The notes beneath the pieces are model-generated. The model was given only the letters and a program-made list of their open reading frames with translations. It ran no database searches and had not been told where the DNA came from. 64,000 bases of DNA from Cantharellus purpuraceus. Lineage: Eukaryota > Basidiomycota > Agaricomycetes > Cantharellales > Hydnaceae. The position numbers were made by a program, and so were the translations under genes. Positions 35,001 to 49,139 of this stretch are shown here, one piece after another (position 1 is the stretch's first letter; each line of letters begins with the position of its first letter). The stretch lies in assembly GCA_025174535.1 (NCBI GenBank), contig JALBUN010000006.1, forward strand, positions 930,001-994,000, in the 5' to 3' direction.

Positions 35001-38000
35001 CAAACGTGCCGCAAACCCCGAAATAGTGGCTTGGACAGTCAATGAACGTGAGAGGGATCCTTCATGTCCTGCCTCGAGGTCCCTTATTAGCGCATTGAAT
35101 TTGGTGGTGTACAGGACCCGGGTCACAAATGGTGTGATTTCACCAAACAGAGCATGTAGGCCTTCCAAATCTACATCACGAGAGGGCAAAGTACTCTCTA
35201 TGTCTTGGAGTTTTGTGTGTATCTGGTCCAGCCGACTCCTTAAGGTGAGGATAAGAGGATTACAACCATAACCTGTCATAGTCTTCTCCGCAGACTCATG
35301 GATTCGGATTTGAGCCAAAGCTTCAACCTCGCGATCCTTCCATAACTTGAACGTGCACCTTTGCGCTGCAACTGGATCCAAAGGAACGTTGGGTAAGTAG
35401 AGTTCGAGCAAGGCCAAGCCCAGGTTAACCCATGCTTTGCCTAGAGAGCCGACTTGTTGGCACCTGATATGACCAGGTTGACCAAATGCCTGAGAAACAG
35501 GCACCAAATGATTGCAGACAATACGTGCGAAGTGCACATTAGTTGATCCCGTAAGCATTCGCACTAGATCATTGCAATCCCCATCTGATGCGGCTTTACT
35601 GATTTTCTGCCACGTATCCTTTGGAAATGTACCTTTGAAGCACATTGCAACCTGATGTTCAAATTTTAAGCCATAGTATAGTAAGGGCCAAAATAATTAT
35701 GCACGTACTATATGGAGGATGCTGGTCCAGACATGAAGCATCTGATCCAGGCGATCCATGGATCCCCCATTGCATTGCAAAGCCACAAGGGTTCCATGTA
35801 GCCGAAGAGCAATCTCATGCGAGTCAAGCATGTGTAGTGCTTGATCGTGGAGGCTGACGTGGATATTAATGCAGTCATGAGTTGAGTATCATTGAATATT
35901 ACCATAGTTCATGCGTCTTGTGGAGAATTACGGGCTTCAACATGATATTGTGGCCGCGTAGTGTCTGATACGAGTCAGTAAAGCTTCAACGGCGTGAACT
36001 AAGGCAAAAATGACAAACAGAAGATGATTCTGTTTCAACCCAGATGCCTTCAGCGGCAGACATCCACTCTTCGACCATTGAGACTAATATCGCTGAATTC
36101 CCCGTCAAATGATCTAATAAACAAATTTCAATCTGGAGTTTAAACGAGATCAAGAGATATCCTCGTACTTCCATCAGCATCCAATGTCCAAAGATGGTGC
36201 TGTACTGAGGTGAAACGTGCAAGCGGCGTGTATGCCGTTTGTGTAACAAGCTTAATTAAATAATCGCCCCATTGGGTGATATTCTGGTCCAGAGTTAGTC
36301 ACGAAGTATCATTACCACGGTACAAAGCTACCTCAAATGTCTTGCCCGACATTATACGCGAAAGGAACTCCAATTCGGCGATGGCCAGTTGGGGAGGGTA
36401 GTGAAAAGTGTGCTCCCCTATAGGGTACAAATTATTCAAGGAGATGCTCTGCCAGAATGAGTAAATTCGGGAAAACTTGGGCGATTGACACCATACTAAC
36501 TTGTCCAATGTCGTTACACAATTTCATGATAGAGTCTTCATCCTTCGAGGGAGAAGTCAAAGTCAACAACGACATTGCATCAAAAGCGTCTGAACGTATT
36601 TTATCTGGCAAGAATAAGCAGCAGCGTTATTCATGAGACACCAAAGAGCATACCGTGAAACGAAGTCTCTGGATTAAGGCATGCTACCAGGTCATCAAGT
36701 CGAGTAAGAGAAGTTTCGACACTCTCCTGCATTTTGGGAAGTACAAGATTACGCCAGATATCTTGCATCCCGTGGCCAGATGTCAGAGTCACTTCTCGGG
36801 CGAGGGATTCTGCATGCAAGCAAATAGATGAGGCAAAGAGGGTCTTGTGTGTGTTAAGTGCTTCATTAAACCACGTGCTGATGACCATCGCAGACGTGAA
36901 ATCAAATTGCGGGGTAGAGTTGGAATGATACAGATGTCCAGCAAAATCGACCAAATCCATCGTTTTCTCGAGAAGCAACTACGTTGGGTTGATCAGATTA
37001 ACGTCTCCCAATGAGTGATAAGTTCATACCTGCTTTTCCTCGTAACGTTGAAGACCCGCATCCCGGATGATCGTATGCGCAAATGACATCGTAGATTTGT
37101 ACAAGGGAAATATCGACAATACACCAGGCTTCGCAGTGTCGCCTTCCCCCGGGTCGTTATAGTGTAGACGTGACGCGTCAAAGACAGAAGGAGTGGCCAG
37201 TCCAGACGATGTCTCGGAACGATCATAAAAGTGCAGTCGAACAAAGAGACTAATAGCTGAGGAGAGAATGCGTAGTTGACCAGCAAGGCCATTGACATTC
37301 TGATTGCCTTCCACCCATAAACCAGGGTTCATCATTATGTCTAAAGGCTACATTGCGCCATATTCTCAGCACATGGCAAGAGTGGATAGATAAAAGAACG
37401 ATAGTATAATTAGGCAACACTAACCTGAGCCGATATGAAACTCGAAGATATTCCCTGCGTGTGTGTGATGGAGTCCCCAACGACCTGTCTCAAAGTCCAG
37501 ATTGGGTGCTGATCTAACTCGTCGAACAATGCCTTCGGCACAGTAATACCATCTACTGTGGAATGATAATTTTCCAAGTGGTGCGTTAAGCGACGAAAGA
37601 TTGTGATCATAGATGGCGCAAGCATGCGAACTGCGAATAGTGTCTGAGCGTATGCACCTGTATATGGGTCCCCGACAAGTGGGATCTGATGGATTGTCAT
37701 AAAATCCAACATAGCAGATGCAACCGAGTCATAGTTCAACATGGCACAATGTGTTGCGGCTAAAGAGGTGTCGCTGAGTCCGGAATCACGAGAAACGGCG
37801 CGTCGTATGAGATCAAATTGTATAGCATCGATATCTCGTGAACTGTCCTCAGACCAGGAAAGCGAAGGCATCCGAATGGTATCAAATAGCCGGAGTTTGT
37901 CCTGTAACGTGAACGAATCATTCAGCAAATGAATCTCAACGCCCCTGTTACGCATTGCTCGGGATAGATCGCCATTCCGCGGGTCCATAGTAAGTATGAG

Positions 38001-41000
38001 TCGGAATTGCGGATGAGGCCTCAATGTCTCCACTTCACCATCAACAAGCCCACGTTCCGTAAGCACTAACACACCATCAGGTTCACAGAGGGAATTAACC
38101 CTATCAAGGACGGATGGACTGCATAAATTAGCATTGTCAAAGACCATCCAAAGACCTCTCTTCATTGCTCGGACAAGTGGACCATCGATCCACTCAAATC
38201 GGCTCACATCTCCACTATGGCTGGAGACTTGTTCGAAGCTACCAAGGATATCAGCAGTGTCCATACCACTACTCATCGGATACTCGTAGAGACAGCGCCC
38301 AGCTTTAGACGCCAAATACCGGACCAGTTGCGTCTTGCCTACTCCGCTGTCACCCGATAGAATCATTAGCCAACCACTCTGCGTACACATACTGGCGGCT
38401 TCAAGTGGTTGCAGATGACGCTGGAGTTCAACGGAATTATACAATGAACAATGATCCCCACGTGTGATTAATGCAGAGCCAAATTGTGCGTAGTGATAAC
38501 TTGTGGAAGTCCACGAAGCCCTGTGTGAAATGCCTGTAGTAGACGGTAGATCGAAGACTTCACAAAAGATCTCCATGGCCCGAACGCGATCTGTCTTCGT
38601 GCGAAATCTTTGAAGGTATAAAGTATCTAGATGATCAGAAGGGTGTGATGGAGAGGCTAAACCTGACCCATTCCTGAGCAAGGTGGCCCAACGTATAACG
38701 TCTCTTAAATTGAACTCCCAAGGAGACCCGTGCCCTCCAAAGGAGCGTCTGACCATGATTTCTTCACTGAGGCGAATGTTGAAACGAATCATGTTTCGCA
38801 AGTGATCATGCAACAAGCTTGGAAAAAGATTGTGGCAAATCCTAAAAAGATCCTCAGTCGTCAAGGCTTGGATGTGTACTTTGGTGAAGCGATCCAGAAA
38901 TGACTTTGGGAGTCCCTTCCTCCCTCCGCCCTGATGCAATGGGTTTTGAGCAGCAAATATGCGGAATCGCGGGTGCTTAGTGAAGGACCGTCCAAGTTCA
39001 GGAATAAATACCGTGCCACGATGGTCTAGGACTGCATTCAAGCCTTCCAGAACAGCCTGAGGTGCCAAGTTCATCTCGTCCAAGAGGACCCAATCGCCAC
39101 CCTGCATTGCCTGCAAAAAAGTCGCATCCTTCCATGCGAATTCGCCTGCATAGCCACCCTCAACTGGGAAATCAGAACCAAAGAGATCTACCAGATCAGT
39201 CTGATCTGACAGGTTGACGCGACGGACGCGATGTCCAGTCATGTGACCAAGAGCGACAACGAGACTCGTTTTACCAACACCCGGACTTCCTTCAAGGAGG
39301 ATAGGTTTTGACAATTGACATGCCCGAATCAGCCGTCGGACATTGTCCAAAGTGGTGGAGGCCTGCAGGCTGAAGATATTAGGAATGCTGTCAAGATGGC
39401 CTTTCAGGATGCCAAATGAACCAACAAAGAGGTGCATGGAGGTCGACACAATAGTAGTATCAAATACCTGGCCACAATAACCACCAAGGGGAACAAGCTC
39501 CTCGAGTTGAGAACGAGCTTGCTCTCGAAAGTCGTTTATGGAAGTCATTGACCAGCTAGAAGTATAGGCAGATGTTTCCAGTCCATCCAGGAATATCATG
39601 TGTGCTCCGTGATGCTACGCGTTGGGTGAGTTGGGGTATTTGCAAATGCGGATAGGAACTCACAAATACGACACTTGTCGGAAGTGATGGATGAGAATCC
39701 AGCACTGTATTTGAAAAATTGACCCAAGACTGTTATCGTGTATTGGTCAAAATATCCAGTGATCGCACATAAGGAACAACTAACCAAGATGTCTCGAAGA
39801 CTCGCGACAGACACACCGCCCAGAGCAGATGCAAGCCAATCCGTAAAAGACAGGATGGCATCGGTATAAACAAGCAAACTTTCATGTCGCCACGACTCCT
39901 GGATAATCATCTGCAAATCTAATCTTAACTCTACTTGTGGGACCCATATCTCAGTGAATCGATTTCGCAGTGCTGGAGAAAGCTCCTTTTTTCCATAATC
40001 GCCACCTGGGTTCATTGTGGCCAACAGTTTGAAATGTGGATGAGCCGTGACCTGAGCATGCTCGACATCGAAACCACCGCGTTCTGCAAGGACAATGTTC
40101 CGCGCGGGTTCCAGAACACTATTAAGACGCTCAAGCACTGAGTCGTCCGCCAGTGAAATTTCATCCAACAAAAAAACATTACCAGTACGCATGGTACGAA
40201 TGAGAGGTCCATCGTACCATTCGAACAATGCTTTCGATTGCTGGAGGGAGACTCGGAGGGAACGCAAAGACGATGCCGACGTAGGTGAAAGATTTGGAAG
40301 TTTCAACGCACTGTTCAATGTGGCCAACAGACTATCCACATCCTGATTTTCATCGACGTAAGCAAGCTCTGGGAGACCTCGAACGGTCTCTAGGCAATGA
40401 CGCAAACTGTCAGCCTGTAATGAAAGACGATTTCTGAGTGGTCGCTGGCTACCGATAAGATCCGCTGTCTCGGTGCTTTGGTGACAATTAAGCGTTATTA
40501 AATGCTTGAAGACTGCATCAGCATATAGCTGACAGACGGTGGTCTTTCCAGAGCCTGTATCACCAACAAGTAGAACGGGTTCATTGTACTTGAGGGCGCT
40601 TGCTACCAAAATAAATAAACGCCTCATCGCAGACGTCCAAATGACGTTTGATGACATGGGTACTGTTACGCCAAGGTCCACGAAGGCTGAAAAATCATCC
40701 TGGAGTCCGTAAATCTCGTTCGGGTCAATGCGCTCCTTCATCACAGTCTCAATAACTTCTTTGACAATTTTCTTGTCATCTGGGCGGCGAGCGCGTTCTG
40801 CTAATAGCATATAACCATTCTGCGCCAGCTGACGTGTACTAGATGCTTCTCGACCAGCCCACCGAAAGAGATCACGAAGTGTTGCAAACCCGTGCTTGGA
40901 TTCGAAGACGCGTCCAACTTGTCTGCGCTTTGAAAGCTCCTGAAAAACAGTGACGATACGAGACGCATATGACTCGGGTATGCGACACCGCTCTGAAAGG

Positions 41001-44000
41001 ATCGTCTGGAGTTCGTACTGAGGCACGTCGTCAAAGTGGATCTCCAAGAATCTGTTGCGAAACGCGCGAGATAGAACCTTCCGACCAGCATATAAACCAG
41101 GCGGGTTTTGAGTTGCGAAAAGCATGAAGTGCGGATGTGGTCTGACAACTTCTTGCGTCTCGGGAACGATCAGCTCCCGATTGTCATCAAGTAAGCGATT
41201 GAGTGCCTCTAGCACATCGGTCGGCGCCAGATTCAATTCGTCGAGAACAATCCAGTGACCATTGCGTAAGGCGCGAACCAGTATTCCATCGTGAAAAACG
41301 AGGTTGCCAGTCTCAGGGTCGGAGACATAAGTACCCAAGTACTCTTGGATGTCGGTATGCTCGTGGTTGTTAACCCGTACAAACCGGTGTCCAGTTTTGC
41401 GAGCGAGATATTCAATAGCACTGGTTTTACCGCTAGACGTTGGCCCCTCTAGCAAGACAGGGAATCGACGCGTTACAACACCTCTTGCGAGATCGATGAG
41501 CTTAGCTTGTATGGACGGTGTCAGGATATATTCGGATACAGGGTCAGGCTCTAAATCGCCCCGTTCAAGCCAGAAAGGTCCGATGCGTACGAAGTTCTCT
41601 GTAGGGCCTCCGCCAGGAACTGGGGGAATTTGCGTCATCAAAGCACCTACATTCTTGACACCAGCCAGCAAATATTTTGCTGCCAGTTGTTTGACCGTTT
41701 TCATACTCTGTTCGTTCAGAGCCATCGAGAACGCCATCAAACAGCCCTGCCACAAGGCACGTCGTAAGCCAAACGTCAATACCATATCTGATGTGAAAAC
41801 AAGCGCTCTGGCCAGTGTCCGCATGCTATAGTGTGGGCGGTGATTAGAGCCATCGGCCAGCTCTCGCTCCCATGCAAGCTTCTTTACCTCTAGATAGAAC
41901 TCCACAACATCGTATGGCGCAGATTTATCAGCAAGGGCACAGTGTCCAATGTACTGATGGACGATGGCGAGTAAGGTCTCCCTATCGGCATCGGGTGGCG
42001 ATACATGAATCTCAGTGAACCGCGACCGGATATTCGCTGGAAGGTCCTTTTTCCCAACATCTGTGGCAGGATTCATGCAAGCAAATAGCCTGAAGTCTGG
42101 GTGGCGTTGAACAGGCGCAAATGACCCTTGCTCGGTGAGGACAATAGAAGCCGTTGGGCTCTGTAAGATGCTTGAGATACATTCAAGCGTTTCTGGACCG
42201 ACAAGATTGATCTCATCTAAGAGCACCCTAAATTCCATCTTATGTTATTCGGACAGTGGAACGGGATATAAATCGATTACCAGTGTCCTTTCTTCAACGC
42301 TTGAATCAAGGGGCCTTCTACAAAGCCAAATGCGAACCTCCCCTGACGATGTATGTGCTGGACATTGAAGACCTCCACCTCTCGTGCGAATGCAAGCCAT
42401 TGAGACTCATCGGCGCCAGGTGGCTCTTTCTCCAACTTCCGTCGCTTCTTAGGAGGATCGCCATAAAACACATGACCTTCCCTGGAGGGACGCAGATTCA
42501 AAGTGCTAAGCCCAGAATCCACATTCTGAACTACACACATACCTGATCACATCGTTCTCGTTCTCAGGTGACAAAGTTTCTTCCGTCACCCTTTCCTTGA
42601 ATTTGTCCAATGCCAAACGCGTGCACTCTTTCCACAGGCCAACGGCCCTCTTCCACTTGCCTTCACTCACTGCTTTCCTAACTGCTTCCTCAAATTTGCT
42701 GTTCTTGCGACGACTGAATGTCCGAGAAAAAAGATCTAGGAACTCCCGTTGAAGTCCACCGGCAGGGACACGGGCATCCACCGGTTTAAACCCGCCCAAA
42801 AGATCTGAGCTCTCAGTTTGGTGACTTAGGTTTAGTGAAATCAACTTGCGGTGCAACAAGGTCGCAATGTGCGAGACCAGAGTTGTTTTTCCAGTGCCAG
42901 TCTCTCCAACGAGAAGTACCGGCTCAGCGAGGGATACGCACGTGCTGATACGCTCGGTGACAAGCAACGCATGGCGGTGCATGGCAAACGCGCGCTGAGG
43001 AGCACTTTGCAAATCGACATTGTGGTGTGCCGCAGGGATGCGTACCTTCCCGATAGACAGTGCTGTAGTATGTCCATGACCGTTCCGCTCAATGTGCAAA
43101 TCAGGCAGACGGCTTTCAAGAACCCACTGAGCACGATCTACTGAGAGACCAAGGTGTAGGGCAAATGTACGAGCGACGTTAGACATGTAGGTTCGCGCTG
43201 AGTCGGAGAATGCCCCACTGCCAAAGAAAACATCACGAGCATCGAGATACATTTCCTCTCGAATGCTAACGTGAGGAAATAGGCGTGCCAGCGAGATGTT
43301 TTCGTCTGCATCCATGTCGGCATCCGGATCGGGAGGTAATAGATTCTCCACACGCCTACACCAAGTTTCCAGTTCATTAATACCAATCTCTCTCGCACCA
43401 GGAACAGACCCTAAAGTCTTGACATCTGCCCAGGCATGCACAATAGCTCTTGTGCCACGTTGTCCTAGTCTAGGACACTTCCTATTGACGATAGTGACGA
43501 GCTCATCTTCTGTTGGCATGGGGATATCAACACAAGAGAACTTTTTGCAGCCCAAAAAGGTAGCCGGGGAGAGCTTTAGCTCGCCGTTTGTGGGAACAGA
43601 GCGCGTAGCGAAGAGCGCGAATGATTCTGATGCATCAACCCTTGAGTGTCCTGGAATTTCGAGTGAGGCTGGTGTGCCGATATGTTTGTGCAGTGCAAGA
43701 CTCTCGACGAGGGGGAGAAGTGCTCCCAGTACCTCAGAGCTGGCTCGATCAATGTCCTCAAGGACAAGCCAAAGTCCAAGTCTCATAGCTCTAACGATAA
43801 CACCTTCTTGCCATTCAAATGACCCTGGCTTCTTGGTAGATGAAACGTAAGAACCCAAGAGGGATCGTGCATCAATAGACGTATCTGAAAGATGAATCGT
43901 GACGAGCTGGTGTTGCGATGAAGGATGCAGGAGAGTGGCAAGGTGATTCAAAATAACAGACTTGCCGCTTGATGGTGGAGAGCTGATGAGAGTGGGAAGA

Positions 44001-45024
44001 CGTAATGATAGCCGAACTGCTAGAGCACGGAGACACTCCACAGCTCTCGGAGTCGACACAAAGGCGGAAGGAGGTGTAATGGGGCTCGGATCTTTTAATA
44101 AGAGGACCCCATGGATATCAGCGACACGACATCTAAAGCAACGCCATATTTATATATCAACATGCATTATAGGCCAGGAATCGAGACACGAACGTTAAAC
44201 GTTGAAGATTTATACGCTGTACTGATTGACCGTCGTCCACATGATAAAAATCCTGTTCCTCTAACATTGCTCGTCTCTGGTCGCGGACACGTGACACCTC
44301 GAGCACGGGCAGTAACCATCCGTCAAGCAGTTTTATGCTTCCATCTAGTGATCTGCCAGCCTCGATAACCACATTGTCTTCACCGGAAGGACCGAGAATG
44401 CTCATCTGAAGATCGTCACACTGCGCTTCAGACATGCCAGTGTGGAGCGCATAACAGCGCGCAAAGAGCCAGCGGATGCCATTATTCACTCCTGAGGAGG
44501 ACAGAAGTTGAAGAAGGGCTCCGTGCGACCATTGAAATAGCGCAGGTGCGTGCGGGCAGGCCACCAACACACGGTAGTATGCTAAAAGCCGCATGTGCAT
44601 ATGAGATGTGCTTGTGAATGACATGCCATCCAGTGGCCCTCTATTAAAGTGCGAAGTTCGAATAAATGTAGACAATACACTATAGTGACCAACTCATACA
44701 TTAACAAACAAGTAAATTGGCCAGAAACACTCACGGAAATAATTCTTCATGAGGTTGTATCAACAAGGCCAAAGCCGCAAGCTTTGCATCCTCATCTCCA
44801 TGCTGATCCAACCATCTCGCACAAAGAAGGATGAGGATAGGCCGAAATCTTTGCGCAATTAGGAGTGTATATCTACTGTCATAAAGTAGTCGCGCGAGAG
44901 TATCAACCAAGTCTTCCTGAGAGCCATTAGGTTGCAATAGTGATTCCGAGACATAGGGAGCTATTTCATTCCATTGCCTATATAGATTCATAGAGAGAGG
45001 GTCGCACAACAAAGAGGGATCCAT
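29080..45024 (-). CDS. MDN1: Midasin, AAA+ pre-60S ribosome remodelling ATPase
   Basis: The giant dynein-like ATPase (REA1) that strips Ytm1 and Rsa4 from pre-60S particles in nucleolus and nucleoplasm. It takes up a quarter of the window and about 15 exons; the visible exons add up to roughly 4,900 residues, the usual size. N-terminal domain from MDPSLLCDPLSMNLY. Six AAA+ modules: AAA1 near 43,960 with the weak P-loop PPSSGKS, AAA2 near 42,890 (GETGTGKTT), AAA3 near 41,450 (GPTSSGKT), AAA4 near 40,570 (GDTGSGKTT), AAA5 near 39,300 (GSPGVGKT) and AAA6 near 38,360 (GDSGVGKT), each with a DE Walker B (LDEINL, LDELNL, LDEISL, LDEMNL) where readable. The helical linker covers about 37.3-32.5 kb, a Glu/Asp-rich tether about 31.7-30.7 kb, and the C-terminal VWA/MIDAS domain has DDSRSMAES (DxSxS) near 29,740. 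A CACGTG box lies 38 bp upstream of the ATG. Confidence 0.98.
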
Positions 45025-45521
45025 GGCAGAACCGGGAAGCTCACAAGCACTTTTTAATTGTCACGTGCTTCAGTCACCTTGGCTGTTATGTAAGCCCACC
45101 TCATGGAGCATTACGTAATATGCTCGTAGCATACACATGGCCATAAGTACATCTGCACGATGGATTCAAACGCGACAGCGATATTGCTATCGAAATGAGC
45201 TGCATATAGCTGCTTCCGAGTCTTTGATAATGATGACGTTGAACTCGTTCGTGTGCACACTCTACAGCATCAACACCGCAGTAAATTGATACATTTTACT
45301 GCGAGAAGAGAAACGGCTGGATAGGGGCTACGACACAGACAGATGAATATCACGTCTCGGAGTATAAGGAGGACAGTGTGAGGATGTGAACGAGAAAAAG
45401 ATGGCAAGGTGTGTAACAGGAGGCGCGCAGGTGTGTAAGTGTAGATGAACGGCGAGTGAGGCGGCGGAATAGCACAAGGAAAACAAACATGGAGAGGAAA
45501 GAGACAGCGGGAAGACACTGT
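45025..45521. other. Intergenic region between eIF5A stop and MDN1 start
   Basis: About 500 bp. It serves as eIF5A 3' region and MDN1 promoter. TCACGTGC occurs at 45061-45068. Nothing else recognised. Confidence 0.5.
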
Positions 45522-46355
45522 CTAGCTCCCCTTGGGAGCTTCTTTGGCACTGTTTGTATCATAAATTGACGTTCAATTTGCTCTTGAGATACACTTACGA
45601 AATGGCCTGCTCCTCACCCATGGCACTAATAATAGTAACAAGGAGATCCTTCCCATCATCGAAATCGGTCTGAATCTGCTTGCCAAGATCGCCCTCGGGA
45701 ACCTTAACGTCGTCCTTGGAAGTCCCGTCCGCGGTCATAAGGTTCAGGAAGCCATCGTCTACATTGACCTGCGGACAATAAGAAGAGGTATGTAAATGAA
45801 CCACATTAATAGCTCACAAGCTGATATTCGCTGCGGTTGACATTAGGGACATCCATATTGTGGGTGGAGGGACAAATGTCTTCCTATAGTGTCTTGCATT
45901 CAGCAAGGATGCTTCATCTACGTTGCATCAAACATACCAATTTTTTTCCGGTAAAGATCTAAAGAAGTCATTTATCTACTCACATTCATCTCCAGAGATT
46001 TCACTCACATCGATGGCGACAAGGTGGACCTTGGCGTGGCCATGCTTACCCGTCTTAGAGGTGGACATGTCAACGATTTTGCATGGTCTCCCTTTTATGA
46101 CAACGTGTCCGCTATGGAGAGATTAAACAGATTAAGTGGGAATTCATAGTGAGGCAGAGGACGCACTTCTTTCGCAGAGCAGAGCACTAACGCCAGCAGA
46201 AGGACACGATTACCAAGGACGATGACCAAGGTTTCGTGACAAAGGGAACCAACGCACCCAGACTATCGATTGCTTACCTGCATTGGGTATGTCTGCGAGG
46301 CCCCAGAGCCGGCCTGCTCAAAAGTCTGATTGTGCTGCTCTTCACTATCACTCAT
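45522..46355 (-). CDS. eIF5A: Eukaryotic translation initiation factor 5A (hypusinated)
   Basis: eIF5A relieves ribosomes stalled on proline-rich and other hard sequences and helps termination; it is the only protein carrying hypusine. About 159 residues from six exons: [20 protein letters not shown] / [31 protein letters not shown] with [15 protein letters not shown] (the hypusine Lys is residue 55, in GKHGH), [27 protein letters not shown], then [50 protein letters not shown] and a last exon AKEAPKGS. All introns are GT-AG with the typical small size. Length and every block match the family, so the call is secure. Confidence 0.98.
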
Positions 46356-46684
46356 GATGTCTAAGTTAATCAAGGGTAGACTGAAGGTAGAGTCGGGAAA
46401 ACGCTGGTCTGTTGACACCGTCGCGTGATGATATGTTATGCACACTGCACAAAATGAAAGAGTGCAAGGACACGCACCACGCCTTCGTGAGCGTGATCAG
46501 TCAGTGCATTTAGTGAAGTAGCTGCTCAGAAAACATACCAAGGAGGTAGGGAGGAGTACAGTTAAAACTAAGAGAACTAGGTAGCAGGGAAAATTGTCTG
46601 AGTCTGCAACGGCATCGATGTTCTCACGGTTTCCAAACTCCGATCGCGTGGTTGACTCTGTGGTATATAACGACTATGTAAGAT
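46356..46684. other. Intergenic region between TAF8 stop and eIF5A start
   Basis: 330 bp, probable eIF5A promoter and TAF8 3' region. I see no distinctive motif. Confidence 0.45.
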
Positions 46685-48609
46685 TCACCTCTCTGTCTTG
46701 ATCCGTGTCATAGCAGGCCCGACTTCACTCATCCTCCTCGAAGATGCTACACTATCCACCCGCTTCCTTTTTGTGGAAGACACTGTGCCATTTGCTCCTC
46801 CAACACCTATCCCAACCTTGCTCCCTTTCTTTGGCATTGGCAAGCCGGCTCTGAAATCCTTCGGATCATAGTCCCAAGTCGCAAACAGGTGGGCATCTGA
46901 CAGGACCTTATCCTCTTCTTCCTCTTCATCGTCGTTGTCTTTACTTCCTTTGACACCCTTGCCTTCGCCTGCATTCACTCCCGAAGTTCTGTTCCATGGT
47001 GCAGGGACAGGCGGGCCATAGAGAAGCTTCTGATCATTACGAACTAATGGTGGTGGCGGTATCAAGCGCGTAGTCCGAGCGAGAACAGGAAACTGCAGTG
47101 CGAATTAAAAGACTAAATTATGCAATGTTATATTATCACTCACAGATAGCATTGTCCTTGCTAAGGAAGGTATCCTGCTTCCTTGTATTGTTGTGGAATC
47201 CACAATCGCAACTGGGCCCGCCGTACTGCGCGCATGCCAGTCAGGCGGAGGGACTGGCAGTGTACCCTTCTGAGTGACAATGCTGAAGCTCGCCTTGCCA
47301 TTCTTGTCCAGCGCTACAGCATGTGTGGCAAGAGGTGCAGCGTGACGCGGAAGAGGCGCGCATGCATTAGTATTGCCAGTAGCAAACAAGGTTGCAGCAG
47401 GCGAGTAAGCACGAGACGAGATCCCCAGTAACATCATAGCGAGACCATGACGGAGGGGATTTGGGGGTTGCAACGATGGTGCCGAGAGGGAGGAGGATTG
47501 GAGGTACGAATGTGACGATAGGAGAGCAGGAAGTGTCGAGAAGGCAGCTGGAGGTGATACATGTGGTGCAGGCTGGGGGAGATGCCATTCCGGCACGGAT
47601 GAGAGTGAGGAATGTTCGTAAGGTACGGAGGTCAAGTAAGAAGAAGCGGTAGAAGAGGCGGGGAGGGCGGGCGATGGAGACCTAGCCATTGGCTGAGGCT
47701 GGAATTGTGACTCAGACTTTGAAGAATGTAGCTTTGACGAGGTGAGTGATGTTAATGAAGGCACAGGCGCTACCAAATGATCTTCCTCTGGTTGAATAAT
47801 TGACAAGGTCGGCTCTTCTTGGAACGCAGCTTTCTCTTGTAATGGGGATAGCGGTGGCGACACAACATGACCAGGGAAAGGGGGCAAGAAATCGGGTATG
47901 TGATCCGGAGCTTTCCAGTTTGAGGTGCGTGCCCGTTTACGAGCATGTGGAGGAGAAACAGGAGACGGTGGAAGATGGGGTGATGACAAGCCAGTGAGTG
48001 GCTCTGAACGTGTCGCGTCGAAGCCCATGTCAATGTCTTTCTCATGCGTTAACCCAGTAGTCTCTTCAAAGGCCATGTCCAAGTCAGCCTGCGTCTGTGA
48101 AGTTCGTGTGCCGTCCTCATTTCCTGAAGTCCATGAGACATCCGAGATCGGTGCATACACAAGTTGCATGGCATCTGAGTGATCCTGCTTGAGACCTTCG
48201 GACACGGCAGCTACCCATCTGATGAGAACAAACGATGGAAAAGGGTTGCATGAACAGGTGAGGGTTCACCTTTGATCTCTACTAATTCATCCGCCCGCCT
48301 GGCGGTCTGGCCAGTATATCGCACCATATCCCTAGCATCACTCTCGGCATATTCGCAAAGCTCATCGATACCTACACCTATTTCCTCCAGCGCCGCGAGT
48401 GCATCACGTATGGTGACCCCGGTTCGCCCTGCATGTTGTGCATACTGTGCACATGTCTCCGCCAGCAAAGCGAGATAACGAGACAAGGCGTCGGTAAGAG
48501 TATGGGTGGCTTGAGTAGAAGATTTGTTGAAGTTATGTGCATGAAGTGTCCGTGTAGTCGTAGTGTGCAATATTTGAGACTCAATGATGCTACTTGTCGA
48601 TGAGGCCAT
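46685..48609 (-). CDS. TAF8: Transcription initiation factor TFIID subunit 8 (TAF8)
   Basis: TAF8 pairs with TAF10 through a histone fold and helps build TFIID, the TBP complex at RNA polymerase II promoters. The first exon has the histone fold: THTLTDALSRYLALLAETCA, YAQHAGRTGVTIRDALAAL and EEIGVGIDELCEYAE. After a 70-nt-class intron, KAAVSEGLKQDHSDAMQL leads to a disordered region containing the TAF8 C-terminal signature DHIPDFLPPFPGH. The remainder is Ser/Pro-rich, then LLYGPPVPAPWNR, an acidic patch DNDDEEEEEDKV, and the basic end KRKRVDSVASSRRM that may be a nuclear signal. Identification rests on the fold plus the FLPPFP motif; the long low-complexity tail is not diagnostic. Start ATG 48609 is divergent from HMCES. 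Confidence 0.85.
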
Positions 48610-49139
48610 CTAGGTTGGGCGCAGCTTATAGCGGAGCTACAACTTGTTGAGTGGCAATTATTGGCCATGGATTCCTGAAGGGTTGGCCCCGCCGTCTGAT
48701 TGTTGCGTCTTGTCTCCAGATATACATGCAAGATATCCTTTTTATGCAAGCTACCAAGGATATCCGTGTTGTGTATGGTGAGCTACCAACAGATTACGTG
48801 GCAGAGTCGACCGCCTGCCACTTCATCAATAACGGTTTTATCAGGCGACATGCATTGCGTAGACACTAGATATAGGGTTTTGTCAAGCTACTACTTCACT
48901 GGAGAGCTAGATACTGAATGTTGTCTGGCGACATATGCTATCTACACCTTATAAAAGTCTACAAATTCCAAAGTGCAGCTTCTTGCGACTAATATCTTAT
49001 AAATGACATGCTTACTTACTATATAAATACTAGTGCTTATATGTTGAGTCGGTGTGATTAGAGCTACAAGTCAATTGGGTGATGTTGCGATGAAATTGGA
49101 AGTCAGGACATATGTCTCGGTTAAGCACGTTGACGTCCC
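48610..49139. other. Divergent intergenic region, TAF8 / HMCES
   Basis: 530 bp, AT-rich in its right half (48,950-49,060). It must contain both promoters. No open frame or named motif stands out. Confidence 0.45.

Noticed and set aside
29080..45024. Treating the AAA-ATPase exons as several separate genes
   Set aside because: Their order (N-terminal domain, six AAA modules, linker, acidic tether, MIDAS domain) and consistent strand match a single midasin gene.
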